The notes: a model not told the origin generated them from the letters alone. 64,000 nt of DNA from Opitutales bacterium (GCA_013215165.1 JABSRG010000012.1:1-64000), one strand, 5' to 3'. Positions 45,196 to 53,799 are shown, counted from the stretch's first letter. A program made the numbers and translations.

Positions 45196-45741
45196 TTGTT
45201 TGATGCCAAAGGGCAGCGAAAATACCTTAATAAGGCAGAGCGGCAGGATTTTTACCGCGCTGTCAGCATGATCAATCATCCGCGCGACCGGGCGCTTGGA
45301 TTGACGCTCTATTACACAGGATGCAGACCATCCGAAGCCTCGGCGCTGGATATTAGCAATATCGACACAGGCGAAAATGTGATCATGTTCCGCACCCTCA
45401 AACAAAGGAAGAAAGTCGTCTATCGGGCTGTGCCCGTGCCTCAGAGCCTGATTGAAGATTTACTGCTGGCTCATCGTCTGAACGGAAAGCTGTTCCCGCT
45501 TTCGCGCACACGGGTCTACAAAATCGTCAAAGATTTTATGAAACGTGCTGGGATCACAGGAATCAAGGCGACTTCAAAAGGGCTGCGCCACGGCTTTGCT
45601 GTGGCCTGTATCGAAAACAATATTCCGCTGACATTGGTGCAGAAATTTATGGGTCATTCACGGCTGGAATCGACCCGCATTTATCTGGATATCATCGGCA
45701 AAGAGGAGCGCGAATTTGCCTCAAGGCTCTGGCGGCACTGA
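45196..45741 (+). CDS. catalytic-domain-only tyrosine recombinase
   Basis: 181 residues from a TTG start at 45196, chosen because GGAGAG lies 7 bases upstream; no ATG is available before the catalytic core. All catalytic residues are present: Arg in 'YYTGCRPSEASAL', Lys in 'LKQRKKVV', H-x-x-R in 'SKGLRHGFAVAC', His in 'KFMGHSRLEST' and Tyr in 'TRIYLDIIG'. There is no N-terminal core-binding domain, as in FimB/FimE-type recombinases of about 200 aa. It is bracketed by two dyad sites in inverted orientation, so it might invert the segment that carries it. Confidence 0.88.
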   Translation: MFDAKGQRKYLNKAERQDFYRAVSMINHPRDRALGLTLYYTGCRPSEASALDISNIDTGENVIMFRTLKQRKKVVYRAVPVPQSLIEDLLLAHRLNGKLFPLSRTRVYKIVKDFMKRAGITGIKATSKGLRHGFAVACIENNIPLTLVQKFMGHSRLESTRIYLDIIGKEEREFASRLWRH

Positions 45742-45798
45742 CACACGGGCGTATTAACCTATTGATTTTCAATGATTTGTGCTAATGTGAAATTGAAG

Positions 45799-45825
45799 GT
45801 TTACACTTTACGATGAAGTGTTCAC
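45799..45825. promoter_or_regulatory. right dyad site of the small-recombinase locus
   Basis: GTTTACACTT-TACGATG-AAGTGTTCAC: inverted 10-base arms (8 of 10 pair) around a 7-base centre. The centre is the exact inverse of that in the left site (CATCGTA), and 45809-45824 is identical to the inverse of 45148-45163. It ends 29 bases before the XRE-type start codon, a position also expected of a repressor operator. Confidence 0.75.
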
Positions 45826-45854
45826 CCGCAATCGCTAAAAAGGAGGAGGTTTCC

Positions 45855-46145
45855 ATGGATGATCAATGGGTGCGCGACGATGAATCTTTGAACGAGCTTT
45901 TAGGCTTAATGCTGAAACACATTCGAGCCAATCGTGATCTGCCAGTTCACGATACGTGCCTATTTGCAGACATCTCACCCGAAAAGCTTGCCTTGATCGA
46001 AAAAGGCCAGGCCAATATCAGCACCGCTCAGCTCTTCAGGCTTTGTAAGACCTATGGCTTCAGCCCGGATTATTTTTACTATCCAATCATGAAACCCGAG
46101 TGGTTGAATGAAGAGCTGAAGAAATTCAGGTTTGAGAATATTTGA
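45855..46145 (+). CDS. XRE-family HTH regulator
   Basis: 96 residues from the ATG at 45855, preceded by a strong AGGAGG; a longer frame begins at 45813 inside the dyad site. 'LLGLMLKHIRANRDLPVHDTCLFADISPEKLALIEKGQANISTAQLFRLCKTYGFSPDYFYYPI' is a phage/XRE-type HTH fold. It lies 30 bases downstream of the right dyad site and so may bind it. The target may be the recombinase and/or other element genes. Confidence 0.85.
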   Translation: MDDQWVRDDESLNELLGLMLKHIRANRDLPVHDTCLFADISPEKLALIEKGQANISTAQLFRLCKTYGFSPDYFYYPIMKPEWLNEELKKFRFENI

Positions 46146-46219
46146 AGCAAATAAACGTCATCAGATTGTTGTTACAAAATGCCTCTGATGCGCGCAGTAT
46201 GTCACTCAAAACCAGTCAA

Positions 46220-46385
46220 CTTGGGGCGCTGCCCCCGGCGCGGCGACAAGATAAACCAGCGGTTCCCGAGGCTCCGCGCTTCGCTTGTGCGCCCGCCGCA
46301 GCTTTATATTGCACCTTGCACCCCCGTTCTTCGCCAGAAAGGCAGGGTTTCACGCATTTCGCATGAACCCTGCGGGAGATTTCTT
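46220..46385. repeat. dispersed repeat, copy B
   Basis: Matches copy A at 39905-40090 (same start CTTGGGGCGCTGCCCC and same terminal hairpin GCAGGGTTTCA...TGAACCCTGC at 46342-46373). The stretch 46146-46349 otherwise contains no gene. The motif GGGGCGCTGCCCC appears again near 55420. Confidence 0.8.
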
Positions 46386-47030
46386 TTGGTGGATGGCGTT
46401 GATCGTCTCAAGGCGCAGTCGATAATAGCCGCGACCATCCGATTCAATCAAATGATGTTTTGCTGGGTGACGTTTAAAGACATTACCAAGAGTGAGGCTC
46501 TGTGATCCTGCTTTGTGCAAAAGTTGTTTTCCATTCTGCCACGGCGTGCCTGCCAATGCAGCTTCATGCAGCAAGTGACAGATTTTTGCCTGCACTGCGC
46601 CGAGCGTATATGTTTTATCGTCAATGATGACACGCTGAAAATCCGTATCCAATGATCCACGATAGGGCGGCATAATAAGCTCGTTATCAGCGATGCGTAG
46701 ATGATCGATTGCGATGCCGATATCAGGCACAGAATCGGGCAAAACATATGTCATGTGATTATTGATGCATCTAAATTCACGTATCGATGCGTTTCCCATT
46801 CTAAAAAGCCGTGAACATAGATGACGACTGATGATGCCATAGCCTTCAAAATGAATAAGATCCCCATAGGTCGAACCTGATCGTTCAAAGGCGCTCAGTA
46901 GAGGAAGCCAAACACATGCCTGAATGTCTCCAGCAACAATCATACGTTCAAGATCATCGCTATGAATGTTCATAGAACGTCTAGCAGTGTCTAAAGTATA
47001 AAATACTGTCTCCGGCAATGGGTTTTCCAT
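46350..47030 (-). CDS. hypothetical protein, element-specific
   Basis: 226 residues, soluble, no recognised domain. The N-terminal part 'YTLDTARRSMNIHSDDLERMIVAGDIQACVWLP' resembles the start of a small HTH/MerR-like or excisionase-type helix pair, but confidence is low. The C-terminal half contains 'DDKTYTLGAVQAKICHLLHEAALAGTPWQNGKQLLHKAGSQSLTLGNVFKRHP', a helix-turn-helix or winged-helix-like block. The last residues (SPAGFMRNA) are encoded by the hairpin of repeat copy B, so the gene was probably extended or ended by the repeat. Confidence 0.6.
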   Translation of the reverse strand: MENPLPETVFYTLDTARRSMNIHSDDLERMIVAGDIQACVWLPLLSAFERSGSTYGDLIHFEGYGIISRHLCSRLFRMGNASIREFRCINNHMTYVLPDSVPDIGIAIDHLRIADNELIMPPYRGSLDTDFQRVIIDDKTYTLGAVQAKICHLLHEAALAGTPWQNGKQLLHKAGSQSLTLGNVFKRHPAKHHLIESDGRGYYRLRLETINAIHQKKSPAGFMRNA

Positions 47031-47220
47031 TGTCGAACCTCCTGATCATTCAATTTGTCATTAAAATATAAACACACACGCAGTGGTTTTTTCTTATGCC
47101 TCAAATGCGATTTTCGAGTCAATGGGCTGGGAGAACTTTTGTAGAACATTGTCACCTCCACCAAGGCTCCACGACCTCTCCACCACCTGACATATCTTGA
47201 CGCATACAGCTGCGTGCCGA

Positions 47221-47264
47221 CCTCCACCAACCCAGCACCAACCCTCCACCACGCCAGCACCACC
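47221..47264. repeat. two 22-bp tandem repeats (four 11-bp units)
   Basis: Units CCTCCACCAAC, CCAGCACCAAC, CCTCCACCACG, CCAGCACCACC follow each other without gaps; the two 22-bp halves match at 19 of 22 bases. Related CTCCACCA words occur at 47155-47190. The array lies in the 283-base gap between two divergent gene groups (47031-47313), so it may bind a regulator or replication initiator. The gap holds no other gene. Confidence 0.65.
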
Positions 47265-47313
47265 CAAGCTGCGCGATGATGACCGCATTGTTAAACCAAC
47301 AGGAGGAAAACAC

Positions 47314-47541
47314 ATGGTTTTAAGTGGAAACATTACTTACGACGATATCCGTTACGTCACAGCGGATGATCTCAAAGCACTGCCGTTTGATCGGCTGGAT
47401 AGCTTCATTGACGAGGCAGTCGCCCGTAAAGCCGACGCAACCCAGCTGCTGAACTGGCTCAAAATCATCAAATACGAAAAAAGCTATGGCGCATTGCAAG
47501 ACGCCCACAGGAAAGCAGGAGGCAAGAATGACGCGCTATAA
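47314..47541 (+). CDS. small hypothetical protein
   Basis: 75 residues from the ATG at 47314, preceded by AGGAGG. 'ITYDDIRYVTADDLKALPFDRLDSFIDEAVARKADATQLLNWLKIIKYEKSYG' is mostly helical. The family is not named, but this type of small gene before a DUF6362-like gene is usual in alphaproteobacterial elements. First of a tightly packed group of small genes (47314-48417) with overlapping ends. Confidence 0.65.
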   Translation: MVLSGNITYDDIRYVTADDLKALPFDRLDSFIDEAVARKADATQLLNWLKIIKYEKSYGALQDAHRKAGGKNDAL

Positions 47542-47719
47542 TGATATGAATGCGTTCTATAACGCCAAAGACATCGAAGCCCTACGCACATGCGCCTGGC
47601 TGGAAGACGGGGTTTTGATCGTATCGATATCCGAACCCTTGCTCGGTCTGGAAGAGAAAAACTGGCTTATCGGGGTGGGTGACCGCCTTTACGGAGACAC
47701 CGGGAGGTATGATGACTGA
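47528..47719 (+). CDS. small hypothetical protein
   Basis: 63 residues from the ATG at 47528; its start overlaps the previous gene by 14 bases and AGGAGG precedes it. 'MNAFYNAKDIEALRTCAWLEDGVLIVSISEPLLGLEEKNWLIGVGDRLYGDTG' is a compact alpha/beta protein of unknown family. Overlaps the next gene by 11 bases, so these are translated as one set. Confidence 0.6.
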   Translation: MTRYNDMNAFYNAKDIEALRTCAWLEDGVLIVSISEPLLGLEEKNWLIGVGDRLYGDTGRYDD

Positions 47720-48113
47720 TACAATTTGGAGCGATAAAATGGTCATGGCCTATCTGGAAGAGGCCGCCGCCATTCACCGCCGCTTACCGCCCGTAAAGGT
47801 GCAGGGCTACTTCAATCTCTGGCCAGAGGCCCTCAAAGATGACTGGGAGCGACTCTATGATGCCATAAACGCCAAAACTCGCCTCGGCGCTCCCATGCCG
47901 CATGAAGTCACCTATCATGAAACCATCATGGCCTGGCTGCGCTGGCTTGATCCCTATAGCCAAAAACTCGTCTGGATGCGGGCAAACCGCATTCCGTGGA
48001 AGATTATTGAAGACAAGCTGAGCAAAGGGAAAACAGCGTTATGGCAGGATTATAAGGCCGCCATTGCCCTCATCACCGGAAAGCTCTCAGCGCGGGAGCC
48101 ACCAAGAGTGTGA
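47709..48113 (+). CDS. DUF6362-like protein
   Basis: 134 residues from the ATG at 47709. 'RRLPPVKVQGYFNLWPEALKDDW' and 'AWLRWLDPYSQKLVWMRANRIPWKIIEDKLSKGKTALWQDYKAAIALI' correspond to the DUF6362 type of small HTH-like proteins common in alphaproteobacterial phages and integrative elements. The second half looks like a DNA-binding helix-turn-helix similar to phage terminase small subunits or sigma-like region 4. Function is unproven. Confidence 0.75.
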   Translation: MMTDTIWSDKMVMAYLEEAAAIHRRLPPVKVQGYFNLWPEALKDDWERLYDAINAKTRLGAPMPHEVTYHETIMAWLRWLDPYSQKLVWMRANRIPWKIIEDKLSKGKTALWQDYKAAIALITGKLSAREPPRV

Positions 48114-48249
48114 ACGCTATGCGCACACCGTTGTGCGAACACATTCCGGCATAATACGGTATGATCTTTATAGGATGGGCGGTTTGCGTCCAGACGGTCA
48201 CATCCTCCCCACACCTCCTGATTTTAGCATTCACATTCAAGAGCACTCT

Positions 48250-48417
48250 ATGACTGATTCCACAGAGACTGCCTATCATGGCATTCTCTTAAATCGCGAA
48301 AAATACAGGCCGTATTTAGACCGCTTTGATCTGAGCGAAGAGCAAAAGCAGCAGCTTCTTAATAGCTGTTTTCGTCTGGCTCTTTATGCCTGCAATATTG
48401 ATCGGGATAAGTCGTGA
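48250..48417 (+). CDS. small hypothetical protein
   Basis: 55 residues from the ATG at 48250. 'YHGILLNREKYRPYLDRFDLSEEQKQQLLNSCFRLALYACNIDRD' is helical and charged and is similar in style to small proteins found just upstream of large serine recombinases. The reading frame extends upstream but without a plausible start. 70 bases separate it from the recombinase gene. Confidence 0.55.
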   Translation: MTDSTETAYHGILLNREKYRPYLDRFDLSEEQKQQLLNSCFRLALYACNIDRDKS

Positions 48418-48487
48418 TTTTCATGACTTATGCGTGTGGCTGTGGTATAATCCTTCTCAATACATATTTCGCAGAAGGAGGCTATGA

Positions 48488-50089
48488 ATGCCCGATACGT
48501 TACCAGCGACAGACCATGTCGCCGTTATATACACGCGAGTGTCTAGCGCTGCTCAAACTAAGCGCGGAGACGGCCTTGGATCACAAGAAACGCGCTGCCG
48601 TGAATTTGCAAAAGCCAAAGGCTACGACGTCCTGCAGGTCTTTAGTGATGATGTGACCGGAGCCACTAAGCGACGCCCTGGCATGGTTGCGATGCTCAAA
48701 TTTATCCGCTCGATCAAAAAGTTGAACCCTGTTGTCATCATCGACGATGTTTCGCGCCTCGCGCGCGGGGTTCAGGCACATATTGAGCTTCGCACGGATA
48801 TTGCAAAGGCTGGCGGAAAGTTGGAAAGCCCCACCATCGAATTTGGCGAAGACAGTGATTCCATCCTTGTTGAGAACCTACTGGCGAGCGTGTCCCAACA
48901 CCAGCGCCAGAAAAATGCCGAGCAAACCAAGAACCGCATGCGTTCGCGTATGCTCAATGGTTATTGGTGTTTTCAAGCGCCAGTCGGCTATGCCTATCAA
49001 TCCGTGCGCGGCCAAGGGAAAGTCTTGGTGCCTGATCAACCTGCTGCTGCGATCATCAAAGAAGCGCTTGAGGGGTTTGCGACCGGACGTTTCTCCACGC
49101 AGGCCGATGTGACATGCTTTTTATCAGCGTCTGCGGCCTTCCCGAAGCATGGATCAAATAAAACCATTCCACAGCAACGGATCAAAGACCTGCTGACGCG
49201 GCCCATTTATGCCGGAATGGTCGAAGCGCCAGAGTGGGGCGTGACACGACGAAAAGGCCATCATGAACCGATTATCAGCGTAGAAACCTTCAACGCGATA
49301 CAGGACAAGCTCAACGCCAACTATCGCCCGACACCACGCCGCAAAGATATGAGCGAAGACTTCCCGCTGCGCGGCTCCGTCTTCTGCGCGAGCTGCGGCA
49401 CAAAACTCACCGCTTATTGGGCGAAAGGCAGGCACACGAAATACGCCTATTACGAATGCCGTAACCGCGATTGTGAACATGGCCGCAAGTCGATCCCCAA
49501 ACAGCGCATCGAAACCGAGTTCGACGCGCTGTTGACAGATATTACGCCCAGCGCTGACCTCGTGGATATGGTTAGAGCGCTGGTCAACGATGTCACCGAT
49601 CAACAGCTCCAGCTCCAAAAAGACGAGCGGCAATTGCTCCGCAAACAGCGCCAGCAGATCGAAAATCAGATCGATGGGCTAGTGGATCGCATCGTAACCA
49701 GCGAAAGCGACACCGTTGTCCGTGCGATGGAAAACCGGATTTCAGCACTGGAAAGCCAAAAACTAGAGGTGATTGAGCAGCTGGAAGCCCCCAAGATACA
49801 GACACCTGACAGGAATGGTTTCGAACATGCCCTGAAATTCCTCCAAAACCCGCAGAATTACTGGCATTCCGGCGATCCGAAGAAGCGCGGTTTTGTTACG
49901 GAATTGACCTTTTCGAGTCCGTTGTTCTACGAGAGAGGTGAGGGATTTCGAACCCCAGAATTGTCTTTACCTTTCAAAGCCTTAAAAGAAATCAACGACC
50001 CTGAAAAAGCCATGGCGCACCTTGGAGGAGAAAGTTCGAGGATGCTCATTGGCGCTTTTTCAAGCTGGATTGAGAAAAATGCCTTATAG
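48488..50089 (+). CDS. large serine recombinase
   Basis: 533 residues from the ATG at 48488, with AGAAGGAGG upstream. The resolvase domain (about 10-150) has catalytic Ser19 in 'VIYTRVSSAAQTKRGDGLGSQ', plus 'VVIIDDVSRLARG'. A Recombinase domain follows ('APVGYAYQSVRGQGKVLVPDQPAAAIIKEALEGFATG'), then a zinc ribbon (Cys in 'GSVFCASCGTKL' and 'YYECRNRDCEHG') and a coiled coil (about 380-450). This is the architecture of large serine integrases. No attachment sites were found, so whether it moved the AT-rich cargo just downstream is unresolved. Confidence 0.93.
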   Translation: MPDTLPATDHVAVIYTRVSSAAQTKRGDGLGSQETRCREFAKAKGYDVLQVFSDDVTGATKRRPGMVAMLKFIRSIKKLNPVVIIDDVSRLARGVQAHIELRTDIAKAGGKLESPTIEFGEDSDSILVENLLASVSQHQRQKNAEQTKNRMRSRMLNGYWCFQAPVGYAYQSVRGQGKVLVPDQPAAAIIKEALEGFATGRFSTQADVTCFLSASAAFPKHGSNKTIPQQRIKDLLTRPIYAGMVEAPEWGVTRRKGHHEPIISVETFNAIQDKLNANYRPTPRRKDMSEDFPLRGSVFCASCGTKLTAYWAKGRHTKYAYYECRNRDCEHGRKSIPKQRIETEFDALLTDITPSADLVDMVRALVNDVTDQQLQLQKDERQLLRKQRQQIENQIDGLVDRIVTSESDTVVRAMENRISALESQKLEVIEQLEAPKIQTPDRNGFEHALKFLQNPQNYWHSGDPKKRGFVTELTFSSPLFYERGEGFRTPELSLPFKALKEINDPEKAMAHLGGESSRMLIGAFSSWIEKNAL

Positions 50090-50393
50090 GCTCGTCTTAA
50101 TTCGCCGTTTTAGGATGATCTGCCTGTGGAACGCTGATGCTATTCGCTCATAGCGATATAATGCATTGATTATTACTTTGATTCGGAAACTTTATTAGCC
50201 TTGTGATATTGATGCTTTTCGATTTGCAAAATATCGATTATTTGAGACTTAATACTTTTTTTTATTGGAGGCGAAGGAGTCTCAGGTGGATCTTCTAAAA
50301 TGAAATATTAGCCTCAGGCTTATTTGAATTGAATATTTATTGCTGGGGACTTCTCTGATTATAGCGGGTGTATAATGTCAAATACCAAAATTT
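50090..50393. other. 304-base gap before the cargo operon
   Basis: AT-rich, no gene recognised. A TGTATAATG (about 50366-50374) 20 bases before the ATG is a good -10 for the cargo operon; no clear -35 was found. GC content falls sharply here, marking the left edge of the AT-rich cargo. Confidence 0.45.
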
Positions 50394-51782
50394 ATGCGTA
50401 ATAAAATGAAAGAGGGGATACCAGTCGACGGAAGCGAGCTTCGCAAATTTGTCGGTTCGACCGTACTTCTTTTTGCCTCCGTATCGGTTACAATATTTCT
50501 TACAAATAACGCGTTCGCAGAGTTTTCGGAAGTCAAAGAGTCTTTGACGAATCTAAAATACCTAGGGCTGGTCTTTTTCTACGGGACTCTCGTAACAATA
50601 GCTTTTCTGGTAGTGGCTTGGCTGCTGCAACTATATCAGCCTCCTTGGATTGTGAACCATAGCAGGGATCTTGTTGATGCAAATAAGAGATTAGAAACAA
50701 ACATTGGTTTGATTCATAGTAGTGTCGATCAAAATGAAGGTAATGAATCGATAGTTGATACCTTTCGAAGCTTATCTGCAGAACTGAACACGATCGCGTC
50801 AGATTTCGAAAAACTGAAAAACTATGAGGACCTGATCGCCAAACGTCGAATATTTTATACCGACAATGCTGACAAAACTATGCTCAAGTTGATCGCTAGC
50901 GACGATATGGTCTCAACTAACACAAAACAAGTTAGGCTTGTCGGGACGATGATTGGAGGATCTGGAAAACAAGGATATGACCTCGTAGAAAGTATTGATG
51001 CTTTACACCGCAAGAGAATAAAAAATTGCGCAAGTAATTCTGGTAGTATATCTTCATTGCCGTTTGAGGAGTGCTTCATCGCTTGCCCGGGATTAGTTGA
51101 TGAGGACCAGACGGAAATAAACGGTCTCAATACCTATGTCGCTTCCGCTCGCCACTTTGCTTTGACAGTATTAAAAAATTTATCCGCTAAAATGGCAGAA
51201 AATGATAGGTTCAACGCTAATGTATCGATTTATATTTCATATAAAGGAACAGATACATACCCAGCTTGGCACATGTGGGGTGATTCTGCAGTGTTTTTGC
51301 TACATTCGTTAGGCTTTACCCATAGAAAAGAAGAAGCGATTGCATTGGGTCGAGAGATCCCCGTCGCTATGAGTGCAATAAATGATGGTGAAGAAAATAT
51401 CTTTGGTGACGAGATTGAGCGACTAAAGAATCACTTCGAGAATGATTTATTTTTTATGAATGAAAAACTTCAGCATGAAAGATGGAATTACAACTGCATG
51501 TCTGGTGTATTTTCTTTGCAGAATATAAACGTTGATGCTGGAAGACGAGTCGAAGCAACTGAACCTCCTGACGTGAGCGAGTCTACAGCAAGAACTTTCA
51601 CTCATAAAATGGAGGAAGAGATTAAGAAGAGACGTGAACAAAATGGTGGCTTTTTCAGTAAACATAAGACCTGGGCGGATTTTGAAAAAACTGTTAATTC
51701 AAAAAGGAATGGGATAGATTTTAACAGGGAGGAGCTGGATGAATTGAGCGCTTGTTTTTCGAAAATAGCCAAAATTAATTAA
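50394..51782 (+). CDS. unknown two-TM membrane protein, first gene of AT-rich cargo
   Basis: 462 residues; start at 50394 or the Met at 50406. Two membrane helices (about 22-40 and 57-80) sit near the N-terminus, followed by a helical linker (about 85-150) and a 300-residue cytoplasmic domain with no recognised signature. Conserved-looking stretches are 'RLVGTMIGGSGKQGYDLVESIDALHRKRIKN' and 'WGDSAVFLLHSLGFTHRKEEAIALGREIPVAMSAINDGEE'. It precedes the ABC solute-binding gene by 8 bases, so it belongs to the same operon. It may be a sensor or accessory subunit of the transporter; this is inference. Confidence 0.7.
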   Translation: MRNKMKEGIPVDGSELRKFVGSTVLLFASVSVTIFLTNNAFAEFSEVKESLTNLKYLGLVFFYGTLVTIAFLVVAWLLQLYQPPWIVNHSRDLVDANKRLETNIGLIHSSVDQNEGNESIVDTFRSLSAELNTIASDFEKLKNYEDLIAKRRIFYTDNADKTMLKLIASDDMVSTNTKQVRLVGTMIGGSGKQGYDLVESIDALHRKRIKNCASNSGSISSLPFEECFIACPGLVDEDQTEINGLNTYVASARHFALTVLKNLSAKMAENDRFNANVSIYISYKGTDTYPAWHMWGDSAVFLLHSLGFTHRKEEAIALGREIPVAMSAINDGEENIFGDEIERLKNHFENDLFFMNEKLQHERWNYNCMSGVFSLQNINVDAGRRVEATEPPDVSESTARTFTHKMEEEIKKRREQNGGFFSKHKTWADFEKTVNSKRNGIDFNREELDELSACFSKIAKIN

Positions 51783-51790
51783 GACTTACT

Positions 51791-52762
51791 ATGATTAAAA
51801 AAACCTTCACATTTGTAATAGTAACACTGGCTTTACTAGGCTTTTGTTCATGCGTCCCTAAAGAAAAGGAATCACAGCGTTTAATTCTAGCAGAAAATCT
51901 AGTTCCATTATCCAGTATAACGATAATCGCTCAGATCAATGGGTATTTTGTTGACAATGGGCTTGATGTTGAAACAGTTACATTCTCCTCAGGAAAAGCT
52001 GCCCTTGACGCAGTTTTGGGCGGCTCTGCTGATTATGCGACGGTTGCGGAGACTCCAATAATGTTTGCTGGAGCTCGTTCACTTCCTGTTAGAGTTCTCG
52101 GCACTTTCACATCTTCACCAGACGATTGTAAGCTAGTAGTAAATACGATTAAAGGAATTGAAGATCCTAAAGACCTGAAGGGGAAGAAAATAGCAGCACT
52201 CCAAGGGACCAGTTCCCATTATTTTCTATCAAAGTTCCTCTCTGAAAATGGCTTATCTTTTTCGGATATTGAATTTTTATCGATGAGGCCAACTGAGATG
52301 CCCGCGGCTTTTTCGCGAGGAGATATTGATGGTTACGCGATGTGGGAGCCCCATGCGTCTAGGGGTATGAAGTCTATCGGTAGTGATGCGACGTTTTTCT
52401 CGGGGGCTTCTTTTTACACAGAAACCTTCAACATTGCTTTTGTAGGAGATTCAGAAACTCTCAATGATGAAGTTCATGTGAAGTTTTTAAGGGCACTATT
52501 AGATGCACAGAACTTTATAAACACTGAGAAAGAGGAAGCCATCAGAATAGTTGCCAAGAAGACAGGGATGGAAATCGAAGAGCTCTCTGATATTTGGGAA
52601 AACTATGATTTTAAGGTGGAGATAATGCCGGGCTTCGAAGATCTGTTGTCGAGCCAATATGAGTGGGCTGTATCTGAGAAAATAATACAAAAAGCATCTC
52701 AAGTAGATATTGATTTTTCCCAGTTAATGTATCGCAACCCGCTAAACACTGTGTCTAACTAA
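51791..52762 (+). CDS. ABC transporter solute-binding protein (NMT1/SsuA-like)
   Basis: 323 residues. Signal peptide with a lipobox-like end (LALLGFCSC, Cys19 or Cys21). The mature part is NMT1/NrtA/SsuA-type: 'LILAENLVPLSSITIIAQINGYFVDNGLDVETVTF', 'SADYATVAETPIMFAG', 'KGKKIAALQGTSSHYFLSKFL', 'FSRGDIDGYAMWEPHASRGMK'. Members bind nitrate, taurine, alkanesulfonates or thiamine precursors. The ligand is not clear, but the permease and ATPase genes are in the same operon (53832-55309). Confidence 0.88.
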   Translation: MIKKTFTFVIVTLALLGFCSCVPKEKESQRLILAENLVPLSSITIIAQINGYFVDNGLDVETVTFSSGKAALDAVLGGSADYATVAETPIMFAGARSLPVRVLGTFTSSPDDCKLVVNTIKGIEDPKDLKGKKIAALQGTSSHYFLSKFLSENGLSFSDIEFLSMRPTEMPAAFSRGDIDGYAMWEPHASRGMKSIGSDATFFSGASFYTETFNIAFVGDSETLNDEVHVKFLRALLDAQNFINTEKEEAIRIVAKKTGMEIEELSDIWENYDFKVEIMPGFEDLLSSQYEWAVSEKIIQKASQVDIDFSQLMYRNPLNTVSN

Positions 52763-52773
52763 AAATATTTGAG

Positions 52774-53799
52774 ATGATAATAACAGTTGATAAGTCGGTT
52801 TTTGAGCATGCTAATATTCAATTGAGGAATTGGTATGGGTTACACAGGTCCGCATTTTATGACGTGCTTCAAACGGGGAAGACTATTCGAGCTGAAGAAC
52901 TTGAGGGAGTAGAGCTTGAACCACTCTCCGAGATTGGGCTGCTTGATGATTCTAGTAGCCTAGTAAGCACAAATAAATCGATTACGAAGTTTAGGGACCT
53001 ATTCATCGTAAGTGACCGACCCGATGATCAAAACTTAAATCGTGTATTCCCTCCCTTTCAAGATGAATCGATATTGTTAGCGGAGTCTGCAACAAGGAAA
53101 AAATCTCATAGATTTTTAGATGTAGGTACTGGGTCTGGCATCGTTGCCCTTGCTGCAGCTAAGTATTCTGCCGACCACGTCGTCGCGACCGACATAACAC
53201 TAGAATCAAAAGAAGAGTTTGAATTTAATGCTCGATTAAACGGCTTAGAAAATAAGTGTGAATTCATTCTTAGCGACGTTTACGAACATCTTTCGAACAA
53301 AGAGAAATTCGATGCGATTTCCTGCAATCCTCCATTTGTGCCTCTACCAAAGAGCTTCGACTATTTTGTGCATTCTCATGGCGGCAGTGATGGTTTGGAG
53401 GTGTATTTTCGTCTAGTAAAAAGACTCCCTGAATTCTTATCCGAAGACGGAGAGCTTCATATGGTTATGCTCAGTTTGCTAAAGAATAATCGCCCTATTA
53501 TCGAGAATAGTCTCATGAACCTACCGGAGTCGTTTGTATTTTCAATTGATCAAGTTTACGAAGTCGGTGACGTTGACATCTTAGGATTCTATGATTGGCT
53601 TCCCAAAACAGTCCCTTGCTTAGAGTGGTTAAAAAGCTTATTAAATAACGGTTATTCTAGAATAGGATATTTTTCATTGGTAGTTAGCGGTAGGCCTTCG
53701 ATAACAACCAAGCTATCAGACGTGAAAGATGAATCTTGGCCAGAGTTATCAAATTCTTTCAAGAATAGGTCGAAAAGATATATTCGGTGCGACAGTTAA
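52774..53799 (+). CDS. class I SAM methyltransferase (NPPF type)
   Basis: 341 residues. SAM motif I 'RFLDVGTGSGIVALAAAKYSADHVVATDITLES' (about 113-145) and the catalytic 'KFDAISCNPPFVPLP' (about 182-196) are intact. N/Q-x-P-F/Y motifs belong to enzymes that methylate amino or amide nitrogens (HemK/PrmC, RsmC, and DNA/RNA N-methyltransferases). The N-terminal 100 residues are not a known domain. It sits between the solute-binding and permease genes of an ABC transporter, so the substrate may be related to the imported compound; that is inferred. Confidence 0.88.
   Translation: MIITVDKSVFEHANIQLRNWYGLHRSAFYDVLQTGKTIRAEELEGVELEPLSEIGLLDDSSSLVSTNKSITKFRDLFIVSDRPDDQNLNRVFPPFQDESILLAESATRKKSHRFLDVGTGSGIVALAAAKYSADHVVATDITLESKEEFEFNARLNGLENKCEFILSDVYEHLSNKEKFDAISCNPPFVPLPKSFDYFVHSHGGSDGLEVYFRLVKRLPEFLSEDGELHMVMLSLLKNNRPIIENSLMNLPESFVFSIDQVYEVGDVDILGFYDWLPKTVPCLEWLKSLLNNGYSRIGYFSLVVSGRPSITTKLSDVKDESWPELSNSFKNRSKRYIRCDS

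Noticed and set aside
48064-48249. N-terminal extension of the 55-residue gene at 48250
   Set aside because: Overlaps the end of the DUF6362-like gene and has no plausible RBS; the ATG at 48250 is better.
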